From Eremomyces bilateralis CBS 781.70 (Eukaryota; Ascomycota; Dothideomycetes; Eremomycetales; Eremomycetaceae): a stretch of 64,000 nucleotides of DNA. The stretch is taken from contig NW_022985093.1 in assembly GCF_010015585.1 (NCBI RefSeq), positions 112,254 to 176,253 of the forward strand, given 5' to 3'. This document shows, in pieces, positions 21,301 through 32,202 of this stretch. Both the position numbers and the translations under genes were made by a program. The stretch's first letter is position 1, and every line of letters starts with the position of its first letter. Under the pieces are notes generated by a model. It searched no databases, was not told the DNA's origin, and saw nothing but the letters and a program-made list of their open reading frames with translations.

Positions 21301-22521
21301 GAGAACAGACAAAGGAAGAGTGCTTGCGAGAAACACCCATCTCAAAAGGCTAGGGACACGATGGAGACAAAGGCCTTTAAGAACTAGACGAGATATGCCT
21401 CACGTAAACAGGCGCATCTCACGATGATGCTCAATGCGACCCAATTGGCCCCATTACTCTATGCGTTCGCAACAACACGTACGGATCGCATTCATCGGGA
21501 TAATCTTCCTCTACCACTAAAACATTAGGGAGAAGTCCTATCGCGCCTAGACTCGCACCACTGGATCCAAGCATCGAAAGGAGAAGTCCCTATTGTGATA
21601 AGAAACGGCACGTTTGAACTCGTTCCCATACCGAAGAACGATCCTGTGATTCCTCTCAAATGGGTCTTTACGTACAAGTTTGATGCCGACGGATATCTCA
21701 TCAGGTATAAGGCGCGAATCTGCGTACGAGGATATCTCCAAGAAATTCACGACCGGGACGCACTGTACGCTGCGACAGGCGCATACACCACCTTCCGAAT
21801 CCTGATGGCCCTTATCGCTGCACGATTCAATCTTCTCGATCATCAGCGTCCTCCTCTTACTCCGCTCTCCACATCATTCGACAATTACGAGCCAAATCCT
21901 AACGCAACGAAGGAACAGGTCACGGGATACCAGCAGCGCATAGGATCTCTCATCTATGCTGCGGTAATTTCACGCCCAGATATCTCTCACGCGGTGAGCC
22001 GTCTAAGCGAGTTCAATACACGCCCTAGACCTAAGCACCGACGAGAGGCTGATCGTTGTATCTCCTACCTATATGGAACTCGTTTCCACGCGATTGAGTA
22101 CTCTTTCGACTCTTTCGACTCTGACCCATCGGTCTCTTCACGACCTTTCCGGTCCTATACAGATGCATCTTTCCCAGACGACCGCACCACAAGGAAATCG
22201 TCTCAAGGATATCTCATCTCACTTTTTGGTGACCCTATTGCTTGGCAGACATCCAAGCAAAAGAGTATCACTACCTCTACCACCGAAGCGGAACTCCTCG
22301 CCGTCTCTTACAGATCTAAGGAGATGATGAGGATGATACGTCTTTTCCGTGATCTTCAATTCGATCCGGAGTGCCCTATCGTCGTTGAATGCGACGATGA
22401 CCAAACGGTCGGTATCATTACCAAATCCATGCCCATTCTCACCACCAAACTACGCCACGTAGACATTCATCAGTTCTGGTTGCGTCAGGAGGTGGAACGG
22501 AAGGACATATGCGTGGAATAG
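18362..22521 (+). pseudogene. copia gag-pol coding remnants (gag, protease start, integrase, reverse transcriptase, RNase H)
   Basis: This is fossil retrotransposon coding. Parts in copia order are a gag-like region with a cysteine/histidine knuckle-like CVCGEKHLYRRCPYF (18362 to about 19300), and a protease-like start (SFYMDNLASHHICAD). Integrase-like sequence follows (about 20050-20700, with LHFDNEAAI and GPAERSGG motifs), then a reverse transcriptase start (PLKWVFTYKFDADG) and RNase H (YTDASFPDD, TTSTTEAELLAVS). The whole is broken at several places and is not expected to make a functional polyprotein. Confidence 0.85.
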
Positions 22522-22699
22522 ATTCCGTCAAACAAACAGGTGGCTGATGGGCTCACGAAGATCCTCTCTATCGCGAAGCACCGTGTCTTCTTTAACCAGA
22601 TAGGTCTGCAGGACATCTACGCACTTGTTGGAGGACCAAAGGGATCGTGAGATCTATACAATCCAGACATCCCCTTCAACGGTGATATCTGAGGAGGTG

Positions 22700-22961
22700 T
22701 GTCACAGAATATCTATATTTCTTGGCGTTTCCCCACGGCTTCATTCCGTATTCGATTCTATACCCCTATTCTTTCCCTTTTTAGGGAATAGATCATCTTT
22801 GTAAACCCTATAAAATAGCTGCAGGAACAGCCTGTTTCCGTAGGATCCGGCTCTTCAGGATCAAGTTCAATCTATCTACGCTCTTTTGGAATCTAACGGG
22901 GTTTTCCCACCGTGTCGCTGCATTAATCACCTGATTGAGCGAAACCGCTATTTATCTCACG
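22700..22961 (+). repeat. copia 3' LTR (complete)
   Basis: The 262-base LTR begins TGTCACAGAA right after the purine tract and ends immediately before the TAACA target duplication. It is the uninterrupted reference copy that shows where the 5' LTR was invaded. Confidence 0.9.
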
Positions 22962-22966
22962 TAACA

Positions 22967-23058
22967 TGCGTGCCGTTCTCCAGAAACCTCTCTGCCAAGG
23001 CGAGACCAATGCCAGACGTTGCGCCAAGAACTAAGGCTTCCTTATACGTGACTGGCAT
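22967..23058 (-). pseudogene. Short-chain dehydrogenase (DltE-like), N-terminal fragment of the split gene
   Basis: The frame starts MPVTYKEALVLGATSGIG, the SDR glycine-rich cofactor motif TGxxxGIG (here GATSGIG). It continues LALAERFLENGTHV and runs into the copia target duplication at 22962. The sense continues through 8403-8412 to 5722-5078, giving a 248-residue protein of normal SDR length. No promoter element was recognised upstream. Its separation from the rest of the gene by 17.2 kb of mobile DNA makes it non-functional as assembled. Confidence 0.85.
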
Positions 23059-24697
23059 CGTGAATGAAGTTGTAAACACTCGCCGATCGATGATAGAATT
23101 GGATGGAGGAAAGTCTTAGAGAGCCCTAAAGTGCGGACGATGGCGAAGGTGTTGGGACCGGATAAACAATGATGATACTTTGTGGAATTTGGGAGGCTAG
23201 GAAGGACCAAGGCGTTGGCAATTCCTTCAGGTGGCGCAACAATCACAAGACACGTCCTACTAGCCACTCATGCGAGCTGCACAGTATTAAAGCGCCAGGA
23301 ATGATCGGGAAAGAGGGGAAATACGAAAAATACGAGAAGGCCATATCTGGCTGCCGCGATGGCGGGATTGTTGATGAGAAGGCTCAAATACGACCACTCA
23401 GTGAGTCCCTTCGGCCGCTCCTCTAAAACAAGGCGCTGCCGACTCCAATATCACACTGATATCTAGCAAGGTGCGAGAGTTTTAGAAGACATCATTGCAT
23501 CAGTGTGCATGGTAGTGTAAAAAGGTAGAGAAGAATCAGATATGGAAACCAAAGTTGGATAGGATCGTGTTTAAAAGCAATGATTTCAGCATCACCTTGT
23601 TAATTGGGGCACCGTGCCGTAACCTGCGGCTATTACCCTCTGCACTCGCTATCCCATCGCGATGGCTCGTCTTGTCTGTTACTGATATCCGCAAACCCCC
23701 GTAGCTGCCAGTGGTTTTGCCTCGCCACAGTTGCCGCCAGTCCACGGTTTGCAAGAGGATGTGCATCTTGTACCTAAGGCATGAATATATCATCATGTCC
23801 TGGTTTGTGTGCATCATTGTTTAGAGGGCGTGTCCAAAAATAGTGAAAGTTGAAGCGGTACCATAGATTGACGTTAATAAGATCTGCTTGATGTCTTTGG
23901 TTTCCTTCTCCCCTTCAGTCCATGACTAATGACGGTCAGATATGATACGTATAACGTAACGTCGCTCTTGCGCCTATATAAACATCCAAGGTTAGAAGAG
24001 AAAACAATCTCGCTAAAATTCTATCGTCGCGGGATCGGAGATAGCAGGCAAGCTGCTTGACTTCGAGATAAGGGGCAGCCTCTGTGAGAGCGTGTGGCTG
24101 CGAGGACTAATAGTGCTTGGGTGAGAGGCAATCTCAATGGTCGTGCTGGGTCCCCAACCTCGAGCAGCCAGGTGGATCGGTGGTCAGTGGTCCGTCGTCA
24201 CCTGCTTACTGTGTACATCCGGACGACTGTGGAAATTCTGGTTCGCGAGACCATACGCAACGGCAATCGAGCTATTGAATCCACAGTCAACTATTGTACG
24301 AATTGGTACGATAATTCTTCTCGTATTCCTCATGCATTATTTTACGGTTACAGGGGCTCGACCACTTCTACGGTATCTGCTCTGCCAGTCAACGATCGAT
24401 TATTAATCACACCAGACAGTGGTATATTAATCTACCTTGTGGTTCAGTCACATGCATATGTGGCAGGACGGTACTTTGCACTGGGAGATACATAAGAGCT
24501 GGTCAACGGCGTTTTTTTTCTCGAAGAGTCCAGATTCTCTCTCGAGCGGCAGTTGAGCAGCAGTTAACCGTCTATTGACGCAGATTTCGATCGCTTGTTC
24601 GGAGTCACTCATCCCGAAACGGAAGTATTTTTGCGGTCAAAACCTGAACCACTTGTCCATCAGCCTGCACGCCGCTCTAAGGCATTTCACTTGCGTT
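23059..24697. other. Gene-poor region, no supported gene
   Basis: This holds the promoter side of the interrupted SDR gene and beyond. A TATA-like box (GCCTATATAAACATC, near 23970) precedes a + strand open frame at 24137-24406 (89 codons, hydrophobic C-terminal half) that matches nothing known to me. It could be a small gene or chance. The minus frame at 23536-23817 is equally anonymous. Confidence 0.4.
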
Positions 24698-25682
24698 TTA
24701 TCCAGCGGCTTCAGTTGGCGGTGGTACTGTCTTTTGCGCACGTCTCTTTCTCCGCCTACGGAGCAGCCACCAAACCAGAATGATACAGAAAATCAGTCCA
24801 CCAACCCCTCCAGTAACCCCACCGATGAGTCCTTTACGATTTGAGCGGTCTATGTGATCCTCATCGATGTCCTGTGATGCCCGAAGTCGATTCAAAGGGC
24901 AAGGTCTCCACATGCTGCGAGTGCCATATGCATGAGTGCGGGAGAAATTAGGTAAATTACCCATCAAACTCCTAGGAATTGGGGTGAAGGTCGACAGTTC
25001 GCGCGCATGCCACGATATAGAATATCCCGATCGTGTACCCACAACGTCGGCTTGACATTCACTGTCGCGCGACTAGTAGGGGCAGACTCCGATATCATTT
25101 TTGTCTTGTGCGTAAGGTATGAGGAACATCGGAAGTATTCTGTTCCCCACGGTCCGGCAGCGAAACCCCTGTCCTCCATTAGTCCAGCCAGAAATGGCAC
25201 CGACACGCACATCACTTACGGTGGACAGCAGTATGCGGTTGTATAGGGGATTCCGACGCGGGTATTGGTCGAGATGATAAAGGTAGAATCGCGATCGGGT
25301 CTCGGATCAAGAGTCCACCATGCTGATATGGCTGTGCTAAATATGTTGGTGAGGTTTGCTGTTCGGATCCCTATAATTTTGTATCCATGATGACAGAAGA
25401 CTTTGACCGGGGCAAAGGCTTTATAGCCCCTAGGCTCTCTGAAGTGAAAGAGGACAGCAAGGAACGCGCCTCTGGAGGTGTACACGTTGCGACTGCGGCA
25501 TCGAAAGTAGCATCCCAGATTGGCCATTCATCCTCGCAGGTCATATGGTATATCGTGAATAGACGTGTAGAACAATCTGGGGGAGGCGTGAAGGTTGTCG
25601 TCGGGAATGATGCATCCCAAGCGGTCATGTAGAACGGAGGGGGGGTTCGGATGGTTGGAGTCGGTTCTGATGTGGCTGCCAT
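24698..25682 (-). pseudogene. Fungal single-pass cell-surface membrane protein gene, probably frameshifted
   Basis: The pieces read in order on the minus strand. A proline/threonine-rich N-terminus starts MAATSEPTPTIRTPPP. A cysteine-bearing ectodomain follows (FCHHGYKIIG, TTAYCCPP). A GT-AG intron (about 25216-25263) leads to an ectodomain continuation (TKMISESAPTSRATVNVKP). The end is a glycine-rich single transmembrane helix (GGVGGLIFCIILVWWLL) and an arginine-rich cytosolic tail. This layout is common among filamentous-fungal surface proteins of unknown function. Two frame changes (near 25430 and near 25030) are not explained by introns with acceptable ends, so the gene is probably decayed. 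Sequencing error is the alternative. Confidence 0.45.
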
Positions 25683-26784
25683 GGTGAAAGGAGAAAACCA
25701 CGGGAATGGGAGCGACGACTGCTAGTTTTGTCGAGAGCCGACTGTTGGGGGTTATTTAACGCATGTATATTCGAGATATACTGTGCAGTAAGGTACCTAG
25801 GCAACAAATATCCGCGTATACCCAACCATATCCACCGACCTGGCTCTTTGGGCGAAGCCTACCCTTAAGTATTTCTATTGCTTCCATGCTCTTGCTGTGG
25901 CGACTTTCCCAATGCGCCCTATAGGCATTCTTACTACGTACGTAGTAGTAGATCTTAGTCCATTGATCTTCATCTCATGATAGCAGAGTTCTATTCTTTT
26001 TCCTTCTGATAAACCACCCGGTGATTTGCGTGGTGATAGGTCCTGTCCTGACGAAAGTTCAGCTACCATGCATCAGAAGCAAAACAGGGGTTGATTCTGG
26101 GGTTGATACAAGCGCCGAAGCGACAAAACTTTAGAACATCGAAAGGATTTGACTATTTGAGCAACTAAGTTAAAGATACGATTAGTAAAACATTCGAATT
26201 TCAATGGGGCTGGATTTTTGGGACGAACAGATCGCCCAATTATTTCGATCTCGGTACGGGCGCCAAGTGTAAATCCTCAGACCAGACCTACTGATCAGCA
26301 GCCAGCAGCCCAGGTTTTAACACCACAGCATTGCCACAGAGAGGCAGTGCTTCGGTTCGCTGGCTTTGCTTTGATGTCTGCGTCGCTGCTTATCTAATTA
26401 CATGGCCCTGATTCCTTCCTGGTGTCCTCCAATACTATAATGTGTTACAGGAACGGCAGTTTAACAACGAACCTTGCCCGGCATGAAATCCTGATCTAGG
26501 CGCAGTACAGAATACGAGGCTGCGGTTTCCGATGACGATGGCACGACGTTCAAATATATTCTAATAAGACGAGTTAGAATTGCAGGTACAACTCCAGGTC
26601 ATCTAATATCCAGTGGGATTTCGACAGAAGAGTACATACCGGTATGGTAAAGTACTGTAGTTACATATAATTATTTCGTAACCTCATCAAAGTGCCCCTC
26701 CGAAATCTCAGCGCTTTCTTTCGAAGTCACCACCCTTTCGAAAAGAGTTCAAACCCTCCCGACGATCCCTCGCGTCTTGCAAAC
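25683..26784. other. Intergenic, no gene seen
   Basis: About 1.1 kb between two divergently oriented membrane-protein genes. The minus-strand frame at 25875-26069 is short and featureless. Confidence 0.5.
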
Positions 26785-27531
26785 ATGGACAGGCTCTTTC
26801 CGCCAAACCAGTTATGGTCAGGCGGTCTTCGAAATGGCATGGTCGTTTTGCTCGTCATTTCCACCCTGGTGTGCATCTACACGGTACTCACGATCGCTTC
26901 ATTAGGATATGCGGTGACACATCCATTCATATCGAGTTCAAAACTCTCTTCCAAAGAGTACGAGGAGGGCAGTTCGGGAATCGCATGGGGAAATTCCAAT
27001 TATAACGGGAGCGATGCGTACGTCCGCTTTTACGTGATTCTGGCTTCCTGCTTGCTGTGTATTCAGCCATTATCCTGCCCAATCAATCATACAATACTCA
27101 AGAGAATGCACAAGCTAACGATTTACGGACATTTCGAGATCATGATACGCCTTTTATTTGTCCCCGTAGAGCTCTTCCACCTTCCCATCTCCTTCTACCT
27201 GTATCGCTCCGACCGCCATCACCCTGTCGCAGCGCTCGTAATGTCAATCCTGCTTCTCGGCACATGGACCACCGTAGCGGTCTTCCGGGCTTTTCTGGAC
27301 TTCATGTTTCATGAGATACCCCTTACGAGCACGTGGCTGTCACTGAGCTATACGTCCGTCGCGTTCGCGTCATTCACTACCTTGGCGTATATCGTGTACC
27401 TGGGGTACGCTGCCGCTGCCGTGCATGCGTGGAGGCGGGAGAAAAAGGAAAGAGAGCGGATGAGAAGGCTGAGTTGGAGGATTGGGAACGGCGGCGATGG
27501 AAATGAGATCGAGTTGGAGAGAAAGGGCTGA
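26785..27531 (+). CDS. Four-helix membrane protein of unknown function
   Basis: This intronless gene encodes 248 residues from an ATG at 26785. Upstream in-frame sequence back to 26692 lacks an ATG. Hydrophobic segments lie at about residues 16-42 (GMVVLLVISTLVCIYTVLTI), 88-104, 125-145 with 150-170, and 185-212. A basic C-terminal tail follows (WRREKKERERMRRLSWR), suggesting a cytosolic C-terminus. A loop with N-glycosylation-type NGS follows the first helix. No catalytic motif or known family was recognised. It could be a fungal-specific integral membrane protein. Confidence 0.6.
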   Translation: MDRLFPPNQLWSGGLRNGMVVLLVISTLVCIYTVLTIASLGYAVTHPFISSSKLSSKEYEEGSSGIAWGNSNYNGSDAYVRFYVILASCLLCIQPLSCPINHTILKRMHKLTIYGHFEIMIRLLFVPVELFHLPISFYLYRSDRHHPVAALVMSILLLGTWTTVAVFRAFLDFMFHEIPLTSTWLSLSYTSVAFASFTTLAYIVYLGYAAAAVHAWRREKKERERMRRLSWRIGNGGDGNEIELERKG

Positions 27532-28873
27532 CGAGAAGCGACGCATACGTTAAATGATCTAAGGATGAAGGATGACTGCGGTAGTTATCATAATGTTTAT
27601 AATAATTAATCTGTAATACTTACCAGGATACGACGACCCAAGAACGAGGTTTGTAATGGGGATTGGTGTCATAGCAGGACTCTGATACGAGAAATGGGCG
27701 AACAGACTGAAAGTGGAGAGGCCACACCATCTTATAATATCAGATGGCAGGTTTCTCTTTCGTCGAGAAGTTTAATTCTTAATATAACTGTCCTGTAACT
27801 CACGATACGGCAACTCCCATTCCCAATCTATTAGCGACTTGTGCATACCTTGTTACGCTTGTGTCTGTGTCAGCGTTGCAAACCAAGGCATCAGCTCCAG
27901 GAGCCTAAGGCTAAAAACTGCGTTATAATTTTGCCATGAGTGTTATGGTCCCAGACTGTGGCATGAGTCCTTGGGTATGGTTGATTGCGATGGAGATGTG
28001 GCTAGTGGATTGCTTAGGGATTATCAGAAAAGCAAACATGGTGACACAACATTACTCTAGAGCAGCAAAGGGGAGAGTCGCTACTTCGAGTACAAAGGCG
28101 CTGAGGGATTTCTTCCTTCTCTCTCTCTAGTTTAGATTAATGGAACTTAGTAATCGCAGACCTTGCGCTGTTGCGCATCCAAACCGTGTTAATAATGAGT
28201 CTCGTATAAGTTTTCTGCTGCCCACCCCCGATCCCGCCCACTTCGAAATCAGTTGCACTAACTAGGATGGTTAACTTAAGTTTAACCAAGTCTTAACTAT
28301 TACTAATTCATTCCATATGGCGGGCCACCCATTCGCACGAGGAGATGGATTTCTTCCTAGAGCTCTAGGGGAAATCTCAGCCGACAAGCACGAAGTTGAG
28401 AAAGTCATGAGGAATGTCACAAAGGACATTGGCGACGTATGGGGTGATGTGTAACACCCCAACGTCGGACAGTTCGTGCAGTTGAAATGTTGAATTGAGG
28501 GCATAGACCACTGATATGTGGCATTAAAGGCGTTCCACCACCATGTGATGGGGCAGAGACCGGAGTGGGGCCTGCGGGGGTCTTGGCGGAGGGCGATCTC
28601 TACTTTGCCGAGTATTAGCCGTCGATGGGGTAATCAGGGTCCGCTGCCAACCAGGGTCCAGGAGTATCCTCCGGCGTAGCTGGTAATTACTAATTATCCC
28701 AACTCCTGGCCACCTCCACCTCCACCTCCACCTCCACCTCCACTTCCACCTCCTAGATACGACTTTCGCGTAAGCACCATCGCCCGCCGTTCGCAGCGAT
28801 ACAAAGACGAGGAAGAGAAAGAGCGAAAGGACAACAGACGGAAGACCCAGCCGTCGCATGTCAGGAAGATATC
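27532..28873. other. Intergenic region and rpdA promoter
   Basis: No gene recognised. The last 160 bases before the deacetylase start contain the hexamer repeat listed separately. The remainder is AT-rich and unremarkable. Confidence 0.5.
28711..28753 (+). repeat. (CCACCT)n microsatellite upstream of rpdA
   Basis: About seven copies of the hexamer CCACCT, with one imperfect unit (CCACTT). They lie 120-160 bases before the deacetylase ATG, probably in its promoter or 5' leader. Confidence 0.85.
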
Positions 28874-31247
28874 ATGGCCGAAGACAAGCTCGAACCCATC
28901 GATGAATTCAACGTCCGTGAGACGAAGCCGAAGAAGGTCGCGTACTTCTACGACAGCGATGTCGGGAACTACGCGTACGTAGCAGGACATTATATGAAGC
29001 CGCATCGCATTCGAGTCGCTCACTCGTTGGTCATGAACTATGGCTTGTACAAGAAGATGGAGATCTATGTTAGTTCATTCCCTCCCTCATGGCGGTCTGC
29101 GGCGGATGCGACACCTTGAAATCACTTGCAATTGAGCTCATGCATGAATATGAGCCAACGGTATGTCTGTCTTAGAGAGCAAAGCCAGCCACTAAGTACG
29201 AAATGACCCAATTCCACGCCGACGAATACATCAACTTCCTCTCGACCGTCACTCCCGACAATATGGACAACTACTCGAAGGAGCAATCCAAGTACAACTT
29301 TGGAGACGACTGCCCCGTCTTCGATGGTCTGTTTGAGTTCTGTGGTATCTCCGCAGGTGGCTCAATGGAAGGCGCTGCGCGTCTGAACCGGCAAAAATGT
29401 GACATCGCAATCAACTGGGCGGGAGGGCTACATCACGCGAAGAAGTGCGAGGCGAGCGGGTTTTGCTACGTCAACGGTGTGCCACCCCGACTTTCCACAT
29501 GAGAAACCCAGCTAATCCTCACTCCCAGACATCGTCCTTGGCATCCTCGAGCTCCTCCGATTCCACAAGCGAGTTCTCTACATCGACATCGACGTCCACC
29601 ATGGCGATGGCGTCGAAGAAGCGTTCTACACCACCAACCGCGTCATGACATGTTCTTTCCACAAATACGGTGAATTCTTCCCGGGCACCGGCGAGCTCCG
29701 CGACATCGGAGTGGGCGATGGCAAGAATTATTCCGTGAACTTCCCTCTCCGGGACGGCATCACCGACAAGACCTACAAGAGCGTTTTCGAGCCCGTCATC
29801 GAAGCGATCATGCAGTGGTACCAGCCTGAAGCGGTCGTCTTGCAGTGCGGCGGAGATAGCTTGTCGGGAGATCGTGTGGGCAGTTTCAATCTCACGATGA
29901 AGGGCCATGCGAACTGTGTGAGATTTGTCAAGAGCTTCAATCTGCCCACTCTGGTCCTTGGTGGCGGAGGCTACACGATGCGGAACGTGGCGCGGACATG
30001 GGCTTTCGAGACCGGGGCCCTAGTCGGACAACTAATGCCTACCGTCTTGCCTTTTAACGAATACTACGATGTAAGCCACTCCTTCACTCCTCATCCTACT
30101 TCGGGCCACTCCAACATGATGCCAGTATTTCGCCCCTGACTACGAACTCAACGTCCGTGCCTCCAACATGGAAAACAGCAACTCTCCAGAATACCTCGAC
30201 AAGATCAAATACCAAGTCATCGAAAACATCAAGCGCACCGCCTTCAACAACTCCGTGCAATTGACCGAAATCCCCGGCGAGCTCCGCCCCGGCATCTCCT
30301 CCGAAGACGACGACATGCGCGACGACGAGGACGAGGACGCCTTCCCGGACATCCGCGTGACCCCGCACCGCGAAGACCAACGGACCCACGACGACCGCGA
30401 GTTCTACGACAGTGACAACGAGGAGACGGAGCGGCCCCGGGCGCGACGGCGCCTCAGCCACTTGGTTGGGCGCATGATACTGCAAGACGAGCACAAGGAC
30501 ACCGAATCCCGCGACGCCGTGATGGCGGACAGCGAGGACATCCTCGCCGAGATCGCCAAGGTCGACGACGACATGGACGAAGACCCTGACGCCCTACACA
30601 CCAACCACCCCATCGACCCCACCAACCCCACCGTCGCCCCCATCAACGGCACCCCCACCCTCCGNNNNNNNNNNNNNNNNNNNNNNNNNNNNNNNNNNNN
30701 NNNNNNNNNNNNNNNNNNNNNNNNNNNNNNNNNNNNNNNNNNNNNNNNNNNNNNNNNNNNNNNNACCCTCCCCGCCCCCATCGGCACCCGCGCCGAGAAT
30801 AAAACCATCGAAGCCCTCGCCGCCTCCCTCCCCACCGACCCCTCCGCCTCCCCCACCGTCTTCCCACCCGCCGCATCCCAACCACCAGCTGCCGAACTCG
30901 CACCCGAGCCAACAACCAGCTTTACCGAACTCCCAGCTGAGAGGCCGACCGCGGACGAGGATGGTGACGTGGCCATGGACAAGGACGACGCGAAGGACGC
31001 CGTCCCGGGCGTGGAGAAGGTGGAGGCGGAGACGGAGGGTGCAGACGTGCCTGCGAAGGAGACGGATACACACGTGGAGGCGGAGAAAGATGCGGAGATG
31101 GGGATGGAGGGGACGAAAGGGACTGTGGCTATGGCTACGGTTGCGATCGTGGATGCGGGTGCGGATGGGGAACAAGGGAGTAAGGAGGGGGAGGGGAGGA
31201 AGTTGGTGGAGGCGGAAGCGGAGAGCGGGGAGAAGGCGAGCGAGTGA
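28874..31247 (+). CDS. rpdA: Class I histone deacetylase RpdA (RPD3/HDAC1 type)
   Basis: This is a zinc-dependent nuclear lysine deacetylase of Sin3/RPD3-type corepressor complexes. Four exons (28874-29068, 29176-29476, 29529-30070, 30126-31247) join in frame to about 719 codons, including an assembly gap. The catalytic domain spans residues ~18-390. Hallmarks are [14 protein letters not shown], the active-site [24 protein letters not shown] (zinc Asp and His), and [17 protein letters not shown]. The C-terminal extension is acidic ([18 protein letters not shown]), then proline- and glutamate-rich, far longer than in yeast Rpd3. Long tails of this type are characteristic of filamentous ascomycete RpdA. 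The tail contains 100 Ns (30665-30764). The frame is open on both sides of the gap, but true length there is unknown. Confidence 0.95.
30665..30764. other. Assembly gap of exactly 100 N inside the rpdA tail
   Basis: One hundred undetermined bases, the conventional size for a gap of unknown length. It lies between low-complexity C-rich coding sequence (proline/threonine codons). Confidence 0.99.
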
Positions 31248-31727
31248 ATTCGAAGTCCGATGGTTCCGTTTTGCAATTTCCTACCGACGCCGGACGAGCC
31301 GATCGTTCTTGTTCCGGTCCGGTCCGATCGTCCCTCCAGGGCCTTTCACACCTGAACCCGATTCAGAGACAGCAGACCGACTGACCGACCGTCACACATG
31401 TCCTTCGGTCAACGTCGGCGAATGGATCGGCGCGGGATGGCTGGGCGTTTATACTCGGGGACGTACGAAGGGGGAGGAGTCGTATCATCGTTTTGTGGCA
31501 GCGACATGCATATATGAATTGGGATGCATGCATGCGTGCATCAGCAAGGAGTTTTGTTCTCGTCGGGTTCTTCCTCGCTAGGTGAGTTGGCTCTGCTGGC
31601 TGGCTCGCTTACAACTGCCTCTTTTCAATTACATGCCGTTCTGATTGTTTCTTTCGCGATATGCGGACACAGTCCAAGGTTTAGATAGACGAAATTAGAA
31701 AAAGAACGAAGAATTCATCGATATATT
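31248..31727. other. rpdA downstream region, no gene seen
   Basis: 3' flank of the deacetylase gene. A short ATGCAT-rich stretch (about 31504-31540) is the only notable composition feature. Confidence 0.5.
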
Positions 31728-32202
31728 GTGGCGTTTGGCTTCAACTCGCTTTTTTCGGGGCGGCCTATCGGTGTCGGTGGTAAAGGAGCCTGCTGCGCGG
31801 CAATGGATGTGTGTGAGGCCAACAGCGTCTCCACTGCCGTCACGCCCCATTCCTACCAAACGGAAGCCTACAATATATGCCAGGGCGAGAAGTGCGGTGG
31901 GACATACTCCATACGATACGCCGGAACATGCGATCCCTATAGCTGCGACTTCAACTCCTTCCGGAAGGGTGACAAGAGTTTCTATGGAAAAGGAGAACCG
32001 TCGATACCAACGGCAAGATCATCGCGGTTACTCAGTTCCTCACCGGAAGGAGCGGGACGCTCAGCGAAATCAAGCGATTCTACGTCGTCGACGACAAAGT
32101 CATACCGAACTCCGAATCGAAGGTTCCGGAGTTACTGGGAACTCGCTCAATGAACAGTTATGCACTGCGCAGAAATCCACCTTTGGAGATGAAGACACCT
32201 AG
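31728..32202 (+). pseudogene. GH7 cellulase (cellobiohydrolase/endoglucanase) fragment, decayed
   Basis: This is a fragment of a glycoside hydrolase family 7 enzyme (secreted cellulase). It matches the central catalytic region: [20 protein letters not shown], then [20 protein letters not shown] and DKSFYGKG. After about 31995 the sense continues in another frame ([29 protein letters not shown]), and near 32125 it shifts again ([20 protein letters not shown]). The first 180 or so residues, including the signal peptide, and the C-terminal half are missing. GH7 enzymes carry an E-x-D-x-x-E catalytic motif. Here the nucleophile position is Ala (AMDVCE) while the Asp and the acid/base Glu remain. 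Two frameshifts, truncation at both ends and loss of the nucleophile make it a clear pseudogene. Confidence 0.8.

Larger units (their letters stand above)
8413..22961 (+). mobile_element. Ty1/copia LTR retrotransposon, degenerate, interrupted by a 9.35 kb insertion
   Basis: The element is flanked by the 5-base direct repeat TAACA (8408-8412 and 22962-22966). Its LTRs are about 262-270 bases. The 3' LTR is at 22700-22961, preceded by the purine tract GAGGAGGTG. The 5' LTR is split into 8413-8625 and 17976-18037 by an insertion at 8626-17975. Excluding the insertion, the element is about 5.2 kb, the usual copia size. The internal region (18038-22699) carries gag-, integrase-, reverse transcriptase- and RNase H-like coding in copia order. 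It is broken at several points and the reverse transcriptase region looks shortened. The two LTRs differ by several per cent, so it is not a very recent insertion. Treated as a fossil. Confidence 0.9.

Noticed and set aside
30404-31581. Long open frames on the opposite strand and other frames of the rpdA tail
   Set aside because: These are shadows of the GC-rich, low-complexity coding strand. The deacetylase frame is fixed by its catalytic domain and splice sites.
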